DNA of 39,432 nt from Azoarcus sp. (GCA_031289095.1 JAITQD010000120.1:1-39432); one strand, 5' to 3'; shown: positions 1-8,630, numbered from the stretch's first letter. The notes: generated by a model from the sequence alone, not told the origin. Program-made: numbers and translations.

Positions 1-100
<100 letters not shown>

Positions 101-355
101 CACCCGATTCCTTTCCTTGCGCCCATTCGGGCGCATCTGGCTTTCCCTTTTTCCCGTCTTTCCCGGTTTTTGAGTTCCAGGTGGCCTGCCGTGCCTGAGT
201 GGCCGGGCGCTGCCTTGCGCTTATGCCCGGATGTTGCTTCTCCCGGCGTTTGTTCAGCTTTTTCCCCGTGTTTTGCCGTCCATTATCCGCATTTTTGTCA
301 TTGCGGATGATTGGGCGTTTTCTGCAGTAGCTCACAACACACAGGAGAGTATCCC

Positions 356-3300
356 ATGCGCATCCCTCCCTCTTATCCACGCAGCAAAGTCTTCCTGAGC
401 GTCCTCGCCGCCCTTGGCTCACTCGCCGCCCTTGGCACGGCCATGGCGGCGGATATTAATGGCGTAACGATCAACAGCGCTCACGCCGACGACAGTCTCG
501 TTAATGGCGATGTTATTCCTGGCGCGGCTGACGTTTTCGGTACCGGTAACGCCGTCATCATCCCCGGCGGTCACTCAGCCCCCAGCGCTTCCGGCAACAC
601 GGTCGAAGTCAATTGGGACAATACTCTTGACTACGACATCGTTGGCGGCGGCTCGTTTAGCGGCGGCAGCGACGTGACGAACAACACGGTCAGGATCACC
701 GAGACCAGCGGCGCCCTCATAATCGACGGCCTGGTCGTGGGCGGCGCGGGCCAGGACGTGAATATCACGGGCAACGTCGTCTGGGTGAATAGTGGCCAGG
801 TCGGTACCGCCATCGCCAACGGTGGCGTCAACGGCGGTCTGGGCAATAGCTCGGGTGACCCGTTCATCAGCGTATCCGGCAACGAGGTGCATTTGGTGGG
901 CAGTGACGTAACCATCTATGGGGATTCCTATGGCGGTTGGTTACAGAGCGAGAGCCTCAACAGCGGTAACGTCAATGGCACTGTCACCGGCAACGAGATA
1001 TATGTCGATGGCGCCACGATCAACGGTGGCGTGTACGGCGGCGGCGTTCATGACCACGGCGTCGTAACCGGCAACATCGTCTCCGTCAAAAACGCCACGA
1101 TTGCCACTAACACCACTCCCGCTCTCGAAGGTAACGTAGTCGGTGGTCGTGTGATTGCCAACACGGCGAACAAAATCAACCAGGCCAGCCACAACACGGT
1201 CACGGTGGAAGACAGCGACGCCGTAAACGTCTATGGCGGCGAAGTCGATGGGGTCGGTGGCGACATCATAGGCAATGCCGATGACAATACCGTGACGCTG
1301 ATCAGCAACTCCGGCGGCACTATCAGTGGCAATGTGATCGGCGGGCGCTTCGATCACACCGCAGGGAGCACGGCGAGCCGGAACACCGTTGTGATCGACG
1401 GGAATTACCAGATCGGTGGAGGCGTGTATGGCGGCTCTATCACCGGCAGCAGCAACAGCGGCAACGGCAATGCCATCCAGAACAACGTCACACTGAACGA
1501 CGATGCCGTTGTCGGCGACGGCGTGCATGGCGCGCGTATCAGCAACAACGGCAACGCCGCCCAGAACGCCGTCACCCTGAATGGCGCTGCCGTTATCGGC
1601 GGAGACGTGTACGGTGCGTCTATCGGTGGCAACGGCGATGCCACCCTTAACACCGTCACTGTGAACGACGCTGCCGATATCGGCGGAGATGTGCATGGCG
1701 CGTTTATCAGCGGTGACGGCGATGCCGCCAATAACACCGTCACCCTGAACGGCGCTGCCGATATCACTGGAAGCGTGTATGGCGCGTTTATCGGCGATGG
1801 CACCGCCACCCAGAACACCGTCACCGTAAATACAGGTGCCGTTATCGGTGGAGATGTGTACGGCGCGTCTATCGACAACGGCACCGCCACCCAGAACACC
1901 GTTACCCTGACCGGCGATGCCGTTATCGGTGGAGATGTGTATGGCGCGTCTATCGACAGCGGCGGCGATGCCACCCTTAACACCGTCACCGTGAACAGCG
2001 ATGCCGATATCAGTGGAGACGTGTATGGCGCGTTCATTTTAGGTAGCGGCGACGCTACCAATAACACCGTCACCCTGGACGGTGCTGCCAATGTCGGTGG
2101 AGACGTGTATGGCGCAGTTGTCAACGGTGGCACTGGCACTGCCACCCATAACACCGTCAACATTGGCGCGGATGTCACCCTTGCTGCGAGCACCAGACTG
2201 TATGGCGGCAGTGCGTCCGGCGACAGCCGCACCGGCAACACCCTGAACCTCAATGGCTGGTCGGGCCAAGTCGACAGCGTCAACGACTTCGAGACCTACA
2301 ACATTCAGGTTCCTGACACGCTCGCCCCCGGAACGGCCATCGTTACCGTGGCGGCCTCCACCAATCTCGAAGGCAGCACAATCAACCTGATCACCTCCGG
2401 TGGCGCGCCGCTGGCGGATGGCAGCACCGTGGTGAGCTTCGCCGAGACAACCTCCGGCGCAATCACCCTCGGTTCGGGGTTGGCCAACGGCGGCGCGGGG
2501 CAAGGCCAATACGGGGTCTCGCTCCTCTACGGCACCCTGACGGAGCTTGTGAGCGGCAAACTCGTCACCACCGTGAACGGCACCCGCGTCCACCCGCAAA
2601 CCAAGGCGCTTTCCGAAGGCTTTTTGGGCGGTGTCGCGTTTGTGAACCAGGGAGCCGATCTCGTGGCGGGCGATGGGGTTTCTTCTCTCCTGAAGCAAAC
2701 CGTCGGGCAAAACAACGTCGTGGGCTTCGCCGCGCTCTCTTACGGCAATGCCCGTTATGAAACAGGTTCGCACGTCGACGTCAAAGGCTACAGCCTATTG
2801 GCCGGGGCTGGTGCGGGCGGTGATTTCGCCGCCGGACGCCTGAACGTGGGCGCATTCCTTGAAGCGGGCGATGGCGACTACGACAGCCACAACAGCTTCA
2901 CGGGTTATGCCAACGTGAAGGGCGATGGCGAAGCGGAGTATTACGGCGGCGGTGTGTTGGGGCGTTTCGACTTCAAGAGCGGCCTCTACACGGAAGCCTC
3001 CCTGCGGCTGGGACATCTCAAAACCGATTTCAAGACGAACATCGTGGATGTGAGCGGAACCCGTGCCAAGTACGACACCCGCAGCAATTACGTCAGCACC
3101 CACCTGGCGTTGGGCTACAACTGGGCGCTTGGTAAGGCGACCCGCGCCGATGTCTATGGCAAATATCTCTGGACTCATCAGTCTGGCGATTCCGTCAGCC
3201 TCTCCACGGGCGACCCGGTGAAGTTCGATGCGGTCAATTCGCAACGCCTGCGCCTGGGCGGCAAAGTGACCTGGAGTGCTTCCAGCCAGGTCGACATCTT

Positions 3301-3526
3301 TGCCGGAGCGGCCTGGGAACATGAGTTCGATGGCGACGCCAAGGCGAAAGTCTATGGCCGCAGCATCTCCGCGCCCAGCCTGGAAGGCGACAGCGGCATC
3401 GGCGAACTCGGTGTCGTCATTCGTCCTTCGATCAACTCGCCTCTTAGCATTGCGGCGGGCGTCCAGGGCTACGGCGGCGACCGCAGGGGTGTTACGGGCA
3501 GCCTGCAACTGAAGTACGGCTTCTGA
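356..3526 (+). CDS. Autotransporter adhesin with repetitive passenger domain
   Basis: A protein of 1056 residues, predicted to be a type V secreted (autotransporter) surface protein. The start at 356 follows an AGGAG ribosome site at 342-346 and gives a signal peptide: a basic N-terminus, a hydrophobic stretch, then cleavage after about residue 31 (TAMA-AD). The passenger is rich in Gly, Asn, Thr and Val and carries GDVYGA / NTVT repeats that suggest a right-handed beta-helix. The last 260-280 residues look like a beta-barrel translocator with alternating aromatic strands, and the protein ends in LKYGF with the terminal Phe typical of outer-membrane proteins. It is monocistronic, with short repeats upstream and a strong terminator downstream. 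No enzymatic motif was seen; adhesion is inferred from architecture. Confidence 0.88.
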   Translation: MRIPPSYPRSKVFLSVLAALGSLAALGTAMAADINGVTINSAHADDSLVNGDVIPGAADVFGTGNAVIIPGGHSAPSASGNTVEVNWDNTLDYDIVGGGSFSGGSDVTNNTVRITETSGALIIDGLVVGGAGQDVNITGNVVWVNSGQVGTAIANGGVNGGLGNSSGDPFISVSGNEVHLVGSDVTIYGDSYGGWLQSESLNSGNVNGTVTGNEIYVDGATINGGVYGGGVHDHGVVTGNIVSVKNATIATNTTPALEGNVVGGRVIANTANKINQASHNTVTVEDSDAVNVYGGEVDGVGGDIIGNADDNTVTLISNSGGTISGNVIGGRFDHTAGSTASRNTVVIDGNYQIGGGVYGGSITGSSNSGNGNAIQNNVTLNDDAVVGDGVHGARISNNGNAAQNAVTLNGAAVIGGDVYGASIGGNGDATLNTVTVNDAADIGGDVHGAFISGDGDAANNTVTLNGAADITGSVYGAFIGDGTATQNTVTVNTGAVIGGDVYGASIDNGTATQNTVTLTGDAVIGGDVYGASIDSGGDATLNTVTVNSDADISGDVYGAFILGSGDATNNTVTLDGAANVGGDVYGAVVNGGTGTATHNTVNIGADVTLAASTRLYGGSASGDSRTGNTLNLNGWSGQVDSVNDFETYNIQVPDTLAPGTAIVTVAASTNLEGSTINLITSGGAPLADGSTVVSFAETTSGAITLGSGLANGGAGQGQYGVSLLYGTLTELVSGKLVTTVNGTRVHPQTKALSEGFLGGVAFVNQGADLVAGDGVSSLLKQTVGQNNVVGFAALSYGNARYETGSHVDVKGYSLLAGAGAGGDFAAGRLNVGAFLEAGDGDYDSHNSFTGYANVKGDGEAEYYGGGVLGRFDFKSGLYTEASLRLGHLKTDFKTNIVDVSGTRAKYDTRSNYVSTHLALGYNWALGKATRADVYGKYLWTHQSGDSVSLSTGDPVKFDAVNSQRLRLGGKVTWSASSQVDIFAGAAWEHEFDGDAKAKVYGRSISAPSLEGDSGIGELGVVIRPSINSPLSIAAGVQGYGGDRRGVTGSLQLKYGF
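1412..2159 (+). repeat. About nine in-frame repeats coding for the passenger beta-helix
   Basis: About nine tandem units of roughly 83 bases (about 28 residues). Each codes for a variant of I-G-G-D-V-Y-G-A-S-I followed by a short Gly/Asp-rich turn and N-T-V-T-V/L-N. Several units are nearly identical at DNA level (for example those around 1845-1930 and 1925-2015), so recombination between them could change the repeat number. They form the central part of the autotransporter passenger. Confidence 0.8.
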
Positions 3527-3540
3527 TCCACGCTTCAAAA

Positions 3541-3582
3541 CTTCTCCGCGAATGGGGCCCGCCCCTTCGCGGGAAGTTTTTT
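3541..3582 (+). terminator. Rho-independent terminator after the autotransporter gene
   Basis: A long GC-rich hairpin: the 5' arm starts at 3541 (CTTCTCCGCGAA), the loop lies near 3557-3560 and the 3' arm ends at 3576 (TTCGCGGGAAG). It is followed at once by six T residues, and starts 15 bases after the stop codon. Confidence 0.88.
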
Positions 3583-3586
3583 CACG

Positions 3587-3611
3587 TCCGGCGCATTGCG
3601 CCGGATTTTTT
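3587..3611 (+). terminator. Second hairpin terminator in tandem
   Basis: A perfect 8-bp stem TCCGGCGC / GCGCCGGA around an ATT loop (3587-3605), followed by a run of six T (3606-3611). Together with the preceding hairpin it forms a tandem terminator that isolates the adhesin gene from metF. Confidence 0.8.
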
Positions 3612-3712
3612 ATCGTCAAGCTGTGTTCGACGCCGGCACCTTTGCAGGCGGTTTGCAACCGCCATGCGCTCTTGTGCGTCATACCGCTGCAAAGCGTGCG
3701 TGCGTTCGTGTC

Positions 3713-3742
3713 TTGCAACCAGAGGTGCGCGGCTGGTCTAAT
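3713..3742 (+). promoter_or_regulatory. Possible sigma-70 promoter for metF
   Basis: TTGCAA at 3713-3718 and TCTAAT at 3737-3742 with an 18-base spacer, 47 bases before the metF start. No riboswitch fold was recognised in the 3612-3789 leader. This is a consensus match only. Confidence 0.35.
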
Positions 3743-3789
3743 AGCCCGCTTGCGGGTAGCGACTACAACCGTTTTTATCTGGATTTCCA

Positions 3790-4620
3790 ATGAGTGTTGA
3801 GCTTTCCATTGAGTTTTTTCCGCCACAGACGCGCGAGGGCGTCGCCAAATTGCGCGCCGAGCGCGAAAAGCTCGCAGCCCTGAAACCGGGATTTTTTTCC
3901 GTCACGTATGGCGCGGGCGGCTCCACACGCGAGCGCACCTCCGCTATCGTGAAAGAAATCGTGGCGGAAGGGTTCGAGGCCGCACCGCATTTGTCCTGCA
4001 TCGGTTCCAGCAGGGCGGGCATTCTGGAATTGCTGGACGAATTCAAGGCCAGCGGCATTCGCCGCATCGTGGCTTTGCGCGGCGACCTGCCTTCCGGCAT
4101 GGCCGATCCCGGTGAATTGCGTTATGCCAACGAGCTGGTCGAATTCATTCGTGATGTTGCGGGCGATGCGTTCCAGATCATCGTCGCCGCCTATCCTGAA
4201 TGGCACCCGCAGGCCAGGAGCCCTGAAATAGATTTGCAGAACTTCGTCCGCAAGGCGAAGGCCGGGGCGAATGCCGCCATTACGCAATATTTCTATAACG
4301 CAGACGCCTATTTCCATTTTGTGGAAAAGGTGCGCGCCTTGGGTGTGGATATTCCCATCATTCCCGGCATCATGCCCATTTTGGGTTTTTCAAAACTCGC
4401 GCGTTTTTCGGATGCGTGCGGCGCGGATATTCCGCGCTGGATGCGCAGGACGTTCGAGAGCTACGGCGACGACACCGCCGCCATTCGTGCGTTCGGGCTG
4501 GAGGTCGTCACCCGGCTTTGTGAAAGACTCCTGCACGGCGGTGCGCCGGGGCTGCATTTTTACAGTATGAACACGGCGGCGCTGACCGCAGAAATCTGGC
4601 GGCGTCTGGGAGTGCGGTGA
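3790..4620 (+). CDS. metF: 5,10-methylenetetrahydrofolate reductase
   Basis: A protein of 276 residues that reduces 5,10-methylene-THF to 5-methyl-THF, the methyl donor for methionine synthesis; cytosolic and FAD-dependent. The N-terminus SIEFFPPQT carries the family's catalytic Glu strand. FFSVTYGAGGSTRERT, the ALRGDLP region around residue 97 and the ITQYFYNADAYF / IPGIMPI blocks are typical of MetF TIM barrels. Length is normal for the family (about 275-295). The next gene starts one base after this stop codon, which implies co-transcription with the MFS transporter. It is a housekeeping gene at the edge of the nif region. Confidence 0.95.
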   Translation: MSVELSIEFFPPQTREGVAKLRAEREKLAALKPGFFSVTYGAGGSTRERTSAIVKEIVAEGFEAAPHLSCIGSSRAGILELLDEFKASGIRRIVALRGDLPSGMADPGELRYANELVEFIRDVAGDAFQIIVAAYPEWHPQARSPEIDLQNFVRKAKAGANAAITQYFYNADAYFHFVEKVRALGVDIPIIPGIMPILGFSKLARFSDACGADIPRWMRRTFESYGDDTAAIRAFGLEVVTRLCERLLHGGAPGLHFYSMNTAALTAEIWRRLGVR

Positions 4621-4621
4621 C

Positions 4622-6235
4622 ATGTCGGGCGTCCTCGGCGCGGCCCATGACGCATGGGTGCGCGGGCCGCTGCTTTACTGGCGATGGCGTCTGCGCCGCG
4701 CCGGGCGCAAAAGCTTGCTCATGTATTTGCTCGGGCTGGTGGCGGCGGTGGAGTTCTTCGAGAGCGCCATGTTCGTTTTTGGCGCGACTTACATCATGGG
4801 TGGCGTGGACGCGGAGCCGCAGGAATTTGTCCATGTGCAGGCCACTTACGCCATCGGCGCGATGATCGGTCTGTTGTTGCAGCAACGGCTGGTGCATCGC
4901 TTTGGTTTTCGCCGCTATCTTTTTGCCTCGATCCTGCTTTTTCTTCTGGGCATGTTGGGTTGCGCCAACAGCAACAGCATTGGGCAGATGGCGGCGGCCA
5001 GACTGGTGTTGGGTATGGGCGGCGGGGTGTTTTTCGCCACGGGCCGCATCCTGCTGCCGGTCATGTTCCGTCCGGCGGAACGTGCTTTGGCGATCAAACG
5101 CTTTCTGTTCGTGGTGTTCGGCACTTCGGCGCTGGCCCCGGCCTACGCGGCGTGGGTGATCGAACGCTGGGGCTGGGCATGGACGTTTTACGGTGCGCTG
5201 CCCGGCACGTTCCTGATCGGTGTGGGGGTGCTGCTGCTTTTGCCGGACAACGCGGGCCGTCAGCGCGGCGCGCGGCTGGTGGGGGAGGCGCCGCTGTCGC
5301 AGCTTGTGCTGCCGCTCCTGTGGTTCGTTTTGGCGGCAGTGTGTCTGGAGACGGCGTTTTCGCAGGCGCGCCTCGATATTCTTGCCCACCCCATGCGGCT
5401 GGGCCTGCTGTGCTCGGCGGGGCTGGCGCTGCTCGCGGGTTTTCTGTGGCGGCAATGGCGTCATCCCTTGCCACTCCTGCATCTCAAGGCCCTGCACAAC
5501 CCGGTGTTTCTGATGGGACTGGGTTTTTACTTTGTTTATTACTTCATCAACGCATTCATCGCCTATCTGTTCCCGATCTACGCCGAGCGCGGCCTGGGCT
5601 TTCCGCTTGTCGCCACCGGCTGGCTCAATAGTCTGATGGGTGTGGCCACCTTGTTCATGGTCGTGGCTTACATGCTTTTTATCTCGGCGCGGATGCCGAA
5701 AAAGCGTCCGGTCATTGCCACCGCCTTTTTCCTCGTGGTGGTGAGTGCGTTCATGCTCGCCTGTCTTTCGCCGGACGTCGGCATGGCCGCGCTCATTCCC
5801 GCCTTGCTCATCAAGGGCGCGTCCGCCGCGCTGGTGGCGCTGCCCGTGGGCGGGCTGACTTTTTCCCAACTGGGCGACAAGCACTTCGCGCACGGCTACC
5901 AAAGCAAATCCCTGATGCGTCAGGTGGCGCTGACCTTTGCCACCGCGCTGGCGGCGGTGCTGTTGCAAAACCGTCATTTCGCGCTCAACGAGGCGCTCGC
6001 CGCGCGAATCCAGTCCGGACGGCCCGGGGTGGAAGCCTGGCTGCACGACGCTTCTGAACTGCTCGTCATGCAAGGGGTTCCCGCCGAACATGTGCAATCG
6101 GGTGTGATGGAACTCCTCGCGGCACTCGTGGACAAGCAGGCCATGTTCATGGCCTGCCAAAACCTTTACCTGCTGCTGGCGCTGGTGGCCGGCGTGGCCG
6201 TCGCGGCGGCGCTGGCGCAGCGTACTTTGCGATAG
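4622..6235 (+). CDS. MFS transporter (DHA2-like drug/metabolite exporter family)
   Basis: An inner-membrane protein of 537 residues with many hydrophobic segments (about 12-14 predicted) from residue 35 to the C-terminus. RFGFRRYLF after the second segment resembles major-facilitator motif A, and the LVLGMGGGVFFATGRILLP segment fits the glycine-rich helices of drug:H+ antiporters of the DHA2/EmrB type. The substrate cannot be told from sequence. It starts one base after metF, so translation is probably coupled. A 25-residue basic cytoplasmic N-terminus precedes the first helix. No EmrA-like partner is nearby. Confidence 0.8.
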   Translation: MSGVLGAAHDAWVRGPLLYWRWRLRRAGRKSLLMYLLGLVAAVEFFESAMFVFGATYIMGGVDAEPQEFVHVQATYAIGAMIGLLLQQRLVHRFGFRRYLFASILLFLLGMLGCANSNSIGQMAAARLVLGMGGGVFFATGRILLPVMFRPAERALAIKRFLFVVFGTSALAPAYAAWVIERWGWAWTFYGALPGTFLIGVGVLLLLPDNAGRQRGARLVGEAPLSQLVLPLLWFVLAAVCLETAFSQARLDILAHPMRLGLLCSAGLALLAGFLWRQWRHPLPLLHLKALHNPVFLMGLGFYFVYYFINAFIAYLFPIYAERGLGFPLVATGWLNSLMGVATLFMVVAYMLFISARMPKKRPVIATAFFLVVVSAFMLACLSPDVGMAALIPALLIKGASAALVALPVGGLTFSQLGDKHFAHGYQSKSLMRQVALTFATALAAVLLQNRHFALNEALAARIQSGRPGVEAWLHDASELLVMQGVPAEHVQSGVMELLAALVDKQAMFMACQNLYLLLALVAGVAVAAALAQRTLR

Positions 6236-6265
6236 CGGAGCGTGCGGCGAGCGGTGGAATTTCAC

Positions 6266-6294
6266 TTGCACTATACGCTTAAAGCGTATAGTAT
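6266..6294 (+). promoter_or_regulatory. Promoter with palindromic operator of the decayed TA locus
   Basis: TTGCAC (6266-6271) and TAGTAT (6289-6294) are 17 bases apart. A perfect palindrome with 11-bp arms around one central A, ACTATACGCTT at 6270-6280 and AAGCGTATAGT at 6282-6292, covers the spacer and -10. This is the usual layout for autorepression by an XRE-type antitoxin, here the protein coded at 6382. Confidence 0.7.
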
Positions 6295-6300
6295 TTACTT

Positions 6301-6363
6301 ATGGTCTTCGTTGATCTGCCCCTATTTCAAAAATGCTTGTCATTTTCCGACGACGAACTGTGA
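6301..6363 (+). pseudogene. N-terminal remnant of a HigB/RelE-family toxin
   Basis: Only 20 codons remain. The peptide MVFVDLPLFQK...SDDEL matches in pattern the first 20 or so residues of RelE/HigB-type toxins that start M-x-F-(I/V)-E-x-P-x-F-x-K and have an LSDDE(Y/F) block just after. The next codon is a stop, and the antitoxin ribosome site follows. The rest of the toxin (normally about 100-110 residues) is missing, which indicates an internal deletion. Position between the operator and the antitoxin fits toxin-first gene order. Assignment rests on pattern memory over a short stretch. Confidence 0.55.
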
Positions 6364-6381
6364 TACAGGAGGAATTCCGAA

Positions 6382-6669
6382 ATGGATGATGCGACGTTTG
6401 CCGACCTGATGCAGAGCGTGCGAGACGCGGGCCGCTATCTGCGCGGAGAAAAGGTGCCCGGAGCCAAAGTGACGGAAGCGCAGGACGTGAGGGCGTTGCG
6501 CGAATCCGCGCGCGTTTCGCAAGCCGAGTTTGCGCGCCTCTTGGGGGTGTCGAAACGGACGCTGGAAAACTGGGAACAACACAGAACCGTTCCGTCCGGC
6601 CCCGCGCGCGCGTTGCTGAAAATCGTCGCATCCAACCCGCAAGCCGCCGTCGAGGCGCTGCACTCATAG
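6382..6669 (+). CDS. Orphan XRE-family antitoxin / transcriptional regulator (HigA-NadS type)
   Basis: A protein of 95 residues with a C-terminal Cro/CI helix-turn-helix: VRALRESARVSQAEFARLLGVSKRTLENWEQHRTVPSGPARALLKIV (about residues 38-85). This is the antitoxin type paired with RelE/HigB-like toxins. It has a strong AGGAGG ribosome site at 6367-6372. The toxin gene just upstream is reduced to 20 codons, so this is an orphan that may persist as an autorepressor or as protection against related toxins. The 11-bp-arm palindrome at 6270-6292 is its likely binding site. Confidence 0.85.
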   Translation: MDDATFADLMQSVRDAGRYLRGEKVPGAKVTEAQDVRALRESARVSQAEFARLLGVSKRTLENWEQHRTVPSGPARALLKIVASNPQAAVEALHS

Positions 6670-6740
6670 AAAACGCTTTTTTGTGTTGTCGTTGCGCGAT
6701 CTGTTGCGTAAAAACCGCGCCGTCCCTTGTTTTTTCAGGA

Positions 6741-6756
6741 TGGCGTGGAACTTGCT
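6741..6756 (+). promoter_or_regulatory. Sigma-54 promoter for the SIR2-like/draT unit
   Basis: TGGCGTGGAACTTGCT matches TGGC-N7-TTGCW, with the GG and GC elements correctly spaced. It lies 36 bases before the SIR2-like start codon. No TGT-N10-ACA site was found in the 80 bases upstream, so the activator could be NtrC, or NifA bound farther away. Confidence 0.7.
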
Positions 6757-6792
6757 CTTTGGGTTGAACCCTTCCCAATACGAGACGACAAC

Positions 6793-7641
6793 ATGCAATC
6801 CGAGCGATACCAACAGATCATCACAGGCCTGAAAGATGGCTCCATCGTGCCCTGTCTGGGGTACGACGTTCTGCGGGATGTCGTGGCTGTGGAAGGCGGT
6901 CAGCCCATGCCTGCCGACAGTCATTCCCTGATCGTCGCCATGAATGGGGGCAAGCCCATGTCCCCCAAGCTCATGTACGAATTTTCCCGCGCCGCCATGA
7001 ATGTGGAGCTCAAACGGGGACGTCGTGTTGTTGACAATTTTCTGACTCGCACCTATGGCGAGACCGCCTGGACGCGCGCCAGCCTGCACGACTGGCTGAA
7101 AACTGTTCGTCCGCCCTATGTAATTGATTTCAATAGAGATACGCAGTTGCAGGATTCCTATGCCGATCAGCCGCACACCCTGATTGTGGGAGTTGCCCGC
7201 CTTGGCGGGACGGATTACCGCTTCAGGCTGTTCGAGTTTCGGGAGGGCGCGTATGTGGAAATCGACCCGGACGCGGCGAGGCCGGAATTGCCAATGCTTT
7301 TCAAGCCTGTCGGGACGCCCAGGCCAAAACCTCACTACGTTGCGTCCGATGCCGATTATGTGGATTACATTACCGAACTCATGGGCGGCTTTGCGATTCC
7401 CGCCTTCCTGAAAGCGTACCGGAAAGGCCGACAATACCTGCTTTTGGGTCTGCCGCTCGACCGCGACACGGAACGCATGTTACTTGCGGATATTCTCTAC
7501 GACGCAGGTGAGCCTGCCGGTTGGGCGCTGATGCCCCTTACTCGCCCGGTCAGCGCCAGGGAACGCAATTTCTGCCAACGTTTGAACTTGCAGATCATTG
7601 CGGCAGACTGGGCGGAACTCCTGAGCGCAACGGCAGGATAA
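6793..7641 (+). CDS. SIR2-like domain protein preceding draT
   Basis: A protein of 282 residues that resembles the SIR2-like (SIR2_2) fold: an N-terminal IVPCLGYDVL where the NAD-binding GAG loop would be, VIDFNRDTQLQDS in the place of the T-N-x-D block, then LFKPVGTPRPKPHYVASDADYVDYI matching the K-x-H-G...Y-x-Y block, and LLLGLPLDRDTERMLL as the last core strand. The usual catalytic His of the K-x-H-G block appears as Val here, so deacylase or NADase activity is doubtful. The gene follows a sigma-54 promoter and sits 64 bases ahead of draT in the same direction, which suggests a role in nitrogenase post-translational control. The start at 6793 was chosen because the earlier in-frame ATG (6727) lies before the promoter; its ribosome site is weak. 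Confidence 0.65.
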   Translation: MQSERYQQIITGLKDGSIVPCLGYDVLRDVVAVEGGQPMPADSHSLIVAMNGGKPMSPKLMYEFSRAAMNVELKRGRRVVDNFLTRTYGETAWTRASLHDWLKTVRPPYVIDFNRDTQLQDSYADQPHTLIVGVARLGGTDYRFRLFEFREGAYVEIDPDAARPELPMLFKPVGTPRPKPHYVASDADYVDYITELMGGFAIPAFLKAYRKGRQYLLLGLPLDRDTERMLLADILYDAGEPAGWALMPLTRPVSARERNFCQRLNLQIIAADWAELLSATAG

Positions 7642-7705
7642 GTCTGCCGGAGGAAACGTTTGGATGGCACAATTGCCCTGCAATTTGTAAGGCTTCTGAC
7701 AAACG

Positions 7706-8551
7706 ATGGGGGACGCTGTGCTGCTGTCAAAGGGAGCTTATCTGCCGATCAACCGCTGCAATGTGCCGGCTGTTGTTTTGGGAAGTCTTGCTTTTCAGGA
7801 AAATCCGGTGCCGCTGGCGCTCGATGGTGTCCGGGAATTGCACCGCGACCTGTTTTTACGGCTGGAAGCCGCCCCCTTGCTGCCCCGGCGCAGTGCGCTC
7901 TTTCAGGATTACGTCACCGTCCATTTCCGGCTGGAACATCTGGAGGAGGCAGGGCTGCTTGTCGCGCAGGATGCGGGAAGACGCCAGAAACAACGCGCCA
8001 AGGCCAATTATGTGCGCATGATCCGGGGCTGGAGCTTTGACGCCGACAGCCGCGAAGGTGCGGTGATGAAAGCCTGGGTGGAGTCGCGTTTTGGCCTCAC
8101 CCCCCGTTATCACGGCGAGCCCCTGCGCGATTTTTCCAGTCCGGCTTATCAGCGTTATCTGGAAATGCGCGCCCAGGGCTTGTACGGCACAAACGCGCTG
8201 GAAGCGCAACTGGATCTGGTCTATACCTACTGCCAGTATGAATTTGCCCGCCAGACGCCTGGGCTGCGTCATCTCACGCTCTATCGCGGCGTCAATCGTT
8301 TGACTGAATTCGAGCGCCTGCCAGAAACATCCGAGGCTCGTTCAGAAAAACGGCACACACTCCTTATGAATAACCTGAATTCACTGACGGGTACCCGCGA
8401 CCGCGCCGATGAATTCGGGGATACCATCCTGACGCTCAAGGTTCCCATCGCCAAGATTTTCTTTCATTGCCGATTGCTGCACGGTGTTTTGCAGGGTGAG
8501 GATGAATTTCTGACCATCGGCGGCATTTATGATGTTGAATGTTCGCGGTAA
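7706..8551 (+). CDS. draT: NAD+-dinitrogen-reductase ADP-D-ribosyltransferase
   Basis: A protein of 281 residues that transfers ADP-ribose from NAD+ to a specific Arg of NifH, switching nitrogenase off in response to ammonium or energy loss. Recognisable DraT blocks are the N-terminal NRCNVPAVVLGSLAFQENPVPLALDGVRELHRDLF, the central YQRYLEMRAQGLYGTNALEAQLDLVYTYCQYEFAR, and LTLYRGVNRL. I infer that R in YRGVN and the E265-D-E267 group near the C-terminus correspond to the Arg and Glu of the ADP-ribosyltransferase fold. The target Arg is present in the NifH of this window. It follows the SIR2-like gene, and the removing enzyme DraG is coded convergently, not in the same operon as is common. Confidence 0.9.
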   Translation: MGDAVLLSKGAYLPINRCNVPAVVLGSLAFQENPVPLALDGVRELHRDLFLRLEAAPLLPRRSALFQDYVTVHFRLEHLEEAGLLVAQDAGRRQKQRAKANYVRMIRGWSFDADSREGAVMKAWVESRFGLTPRYHGEPLRDFSSPAYQRYLEMRAQGLYGTNALEAQLDLVYTYCQYEFARQTPGLRHLTLYRGVNRLTEFERLPETSEARSEKRHTLLMNNLNSLTGTRDRADEFGDTILTLKVPIAKIFFHCRLLHGVLQGEDEFLTIGGIYDVECSR

Positions 8552-8630
8552 CGGCGACGCTCATTTGCCAATTGGTCAGGGGGTGGTAGCAATAGCTCCC
8601 CCGCATTACGCATGAAGCATACCGGCACGC

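Noticed and set aside
575-2773. Long minus-strand open frames opposite the autotransporter
   Set aside because: They mirror the repetitive GC-rich coding strand, have low-complexity products and no ribosome sites.
3612-3789. S-adenosyl-methionine or -homocysteine riboswitch before metF
   Set aside because: No conserved core could be recognised by eye; only small hairpins are present.
4508-6271. 587-residue minus-strand frame opposite metF and the MFS gene
   Set aside because: The product is rich in His, Gln and Arg with no domain, as expected for the antisense of a hydrophobic membrane protein gene.
7664-7682. TGGCACA-like sequence ahead of draT as a second sigma-54 promoter
   Set aside because: The TTGC and CTGC candidates have wrong spacing from the GG element, so it does not fit a -24/-12 promoter.
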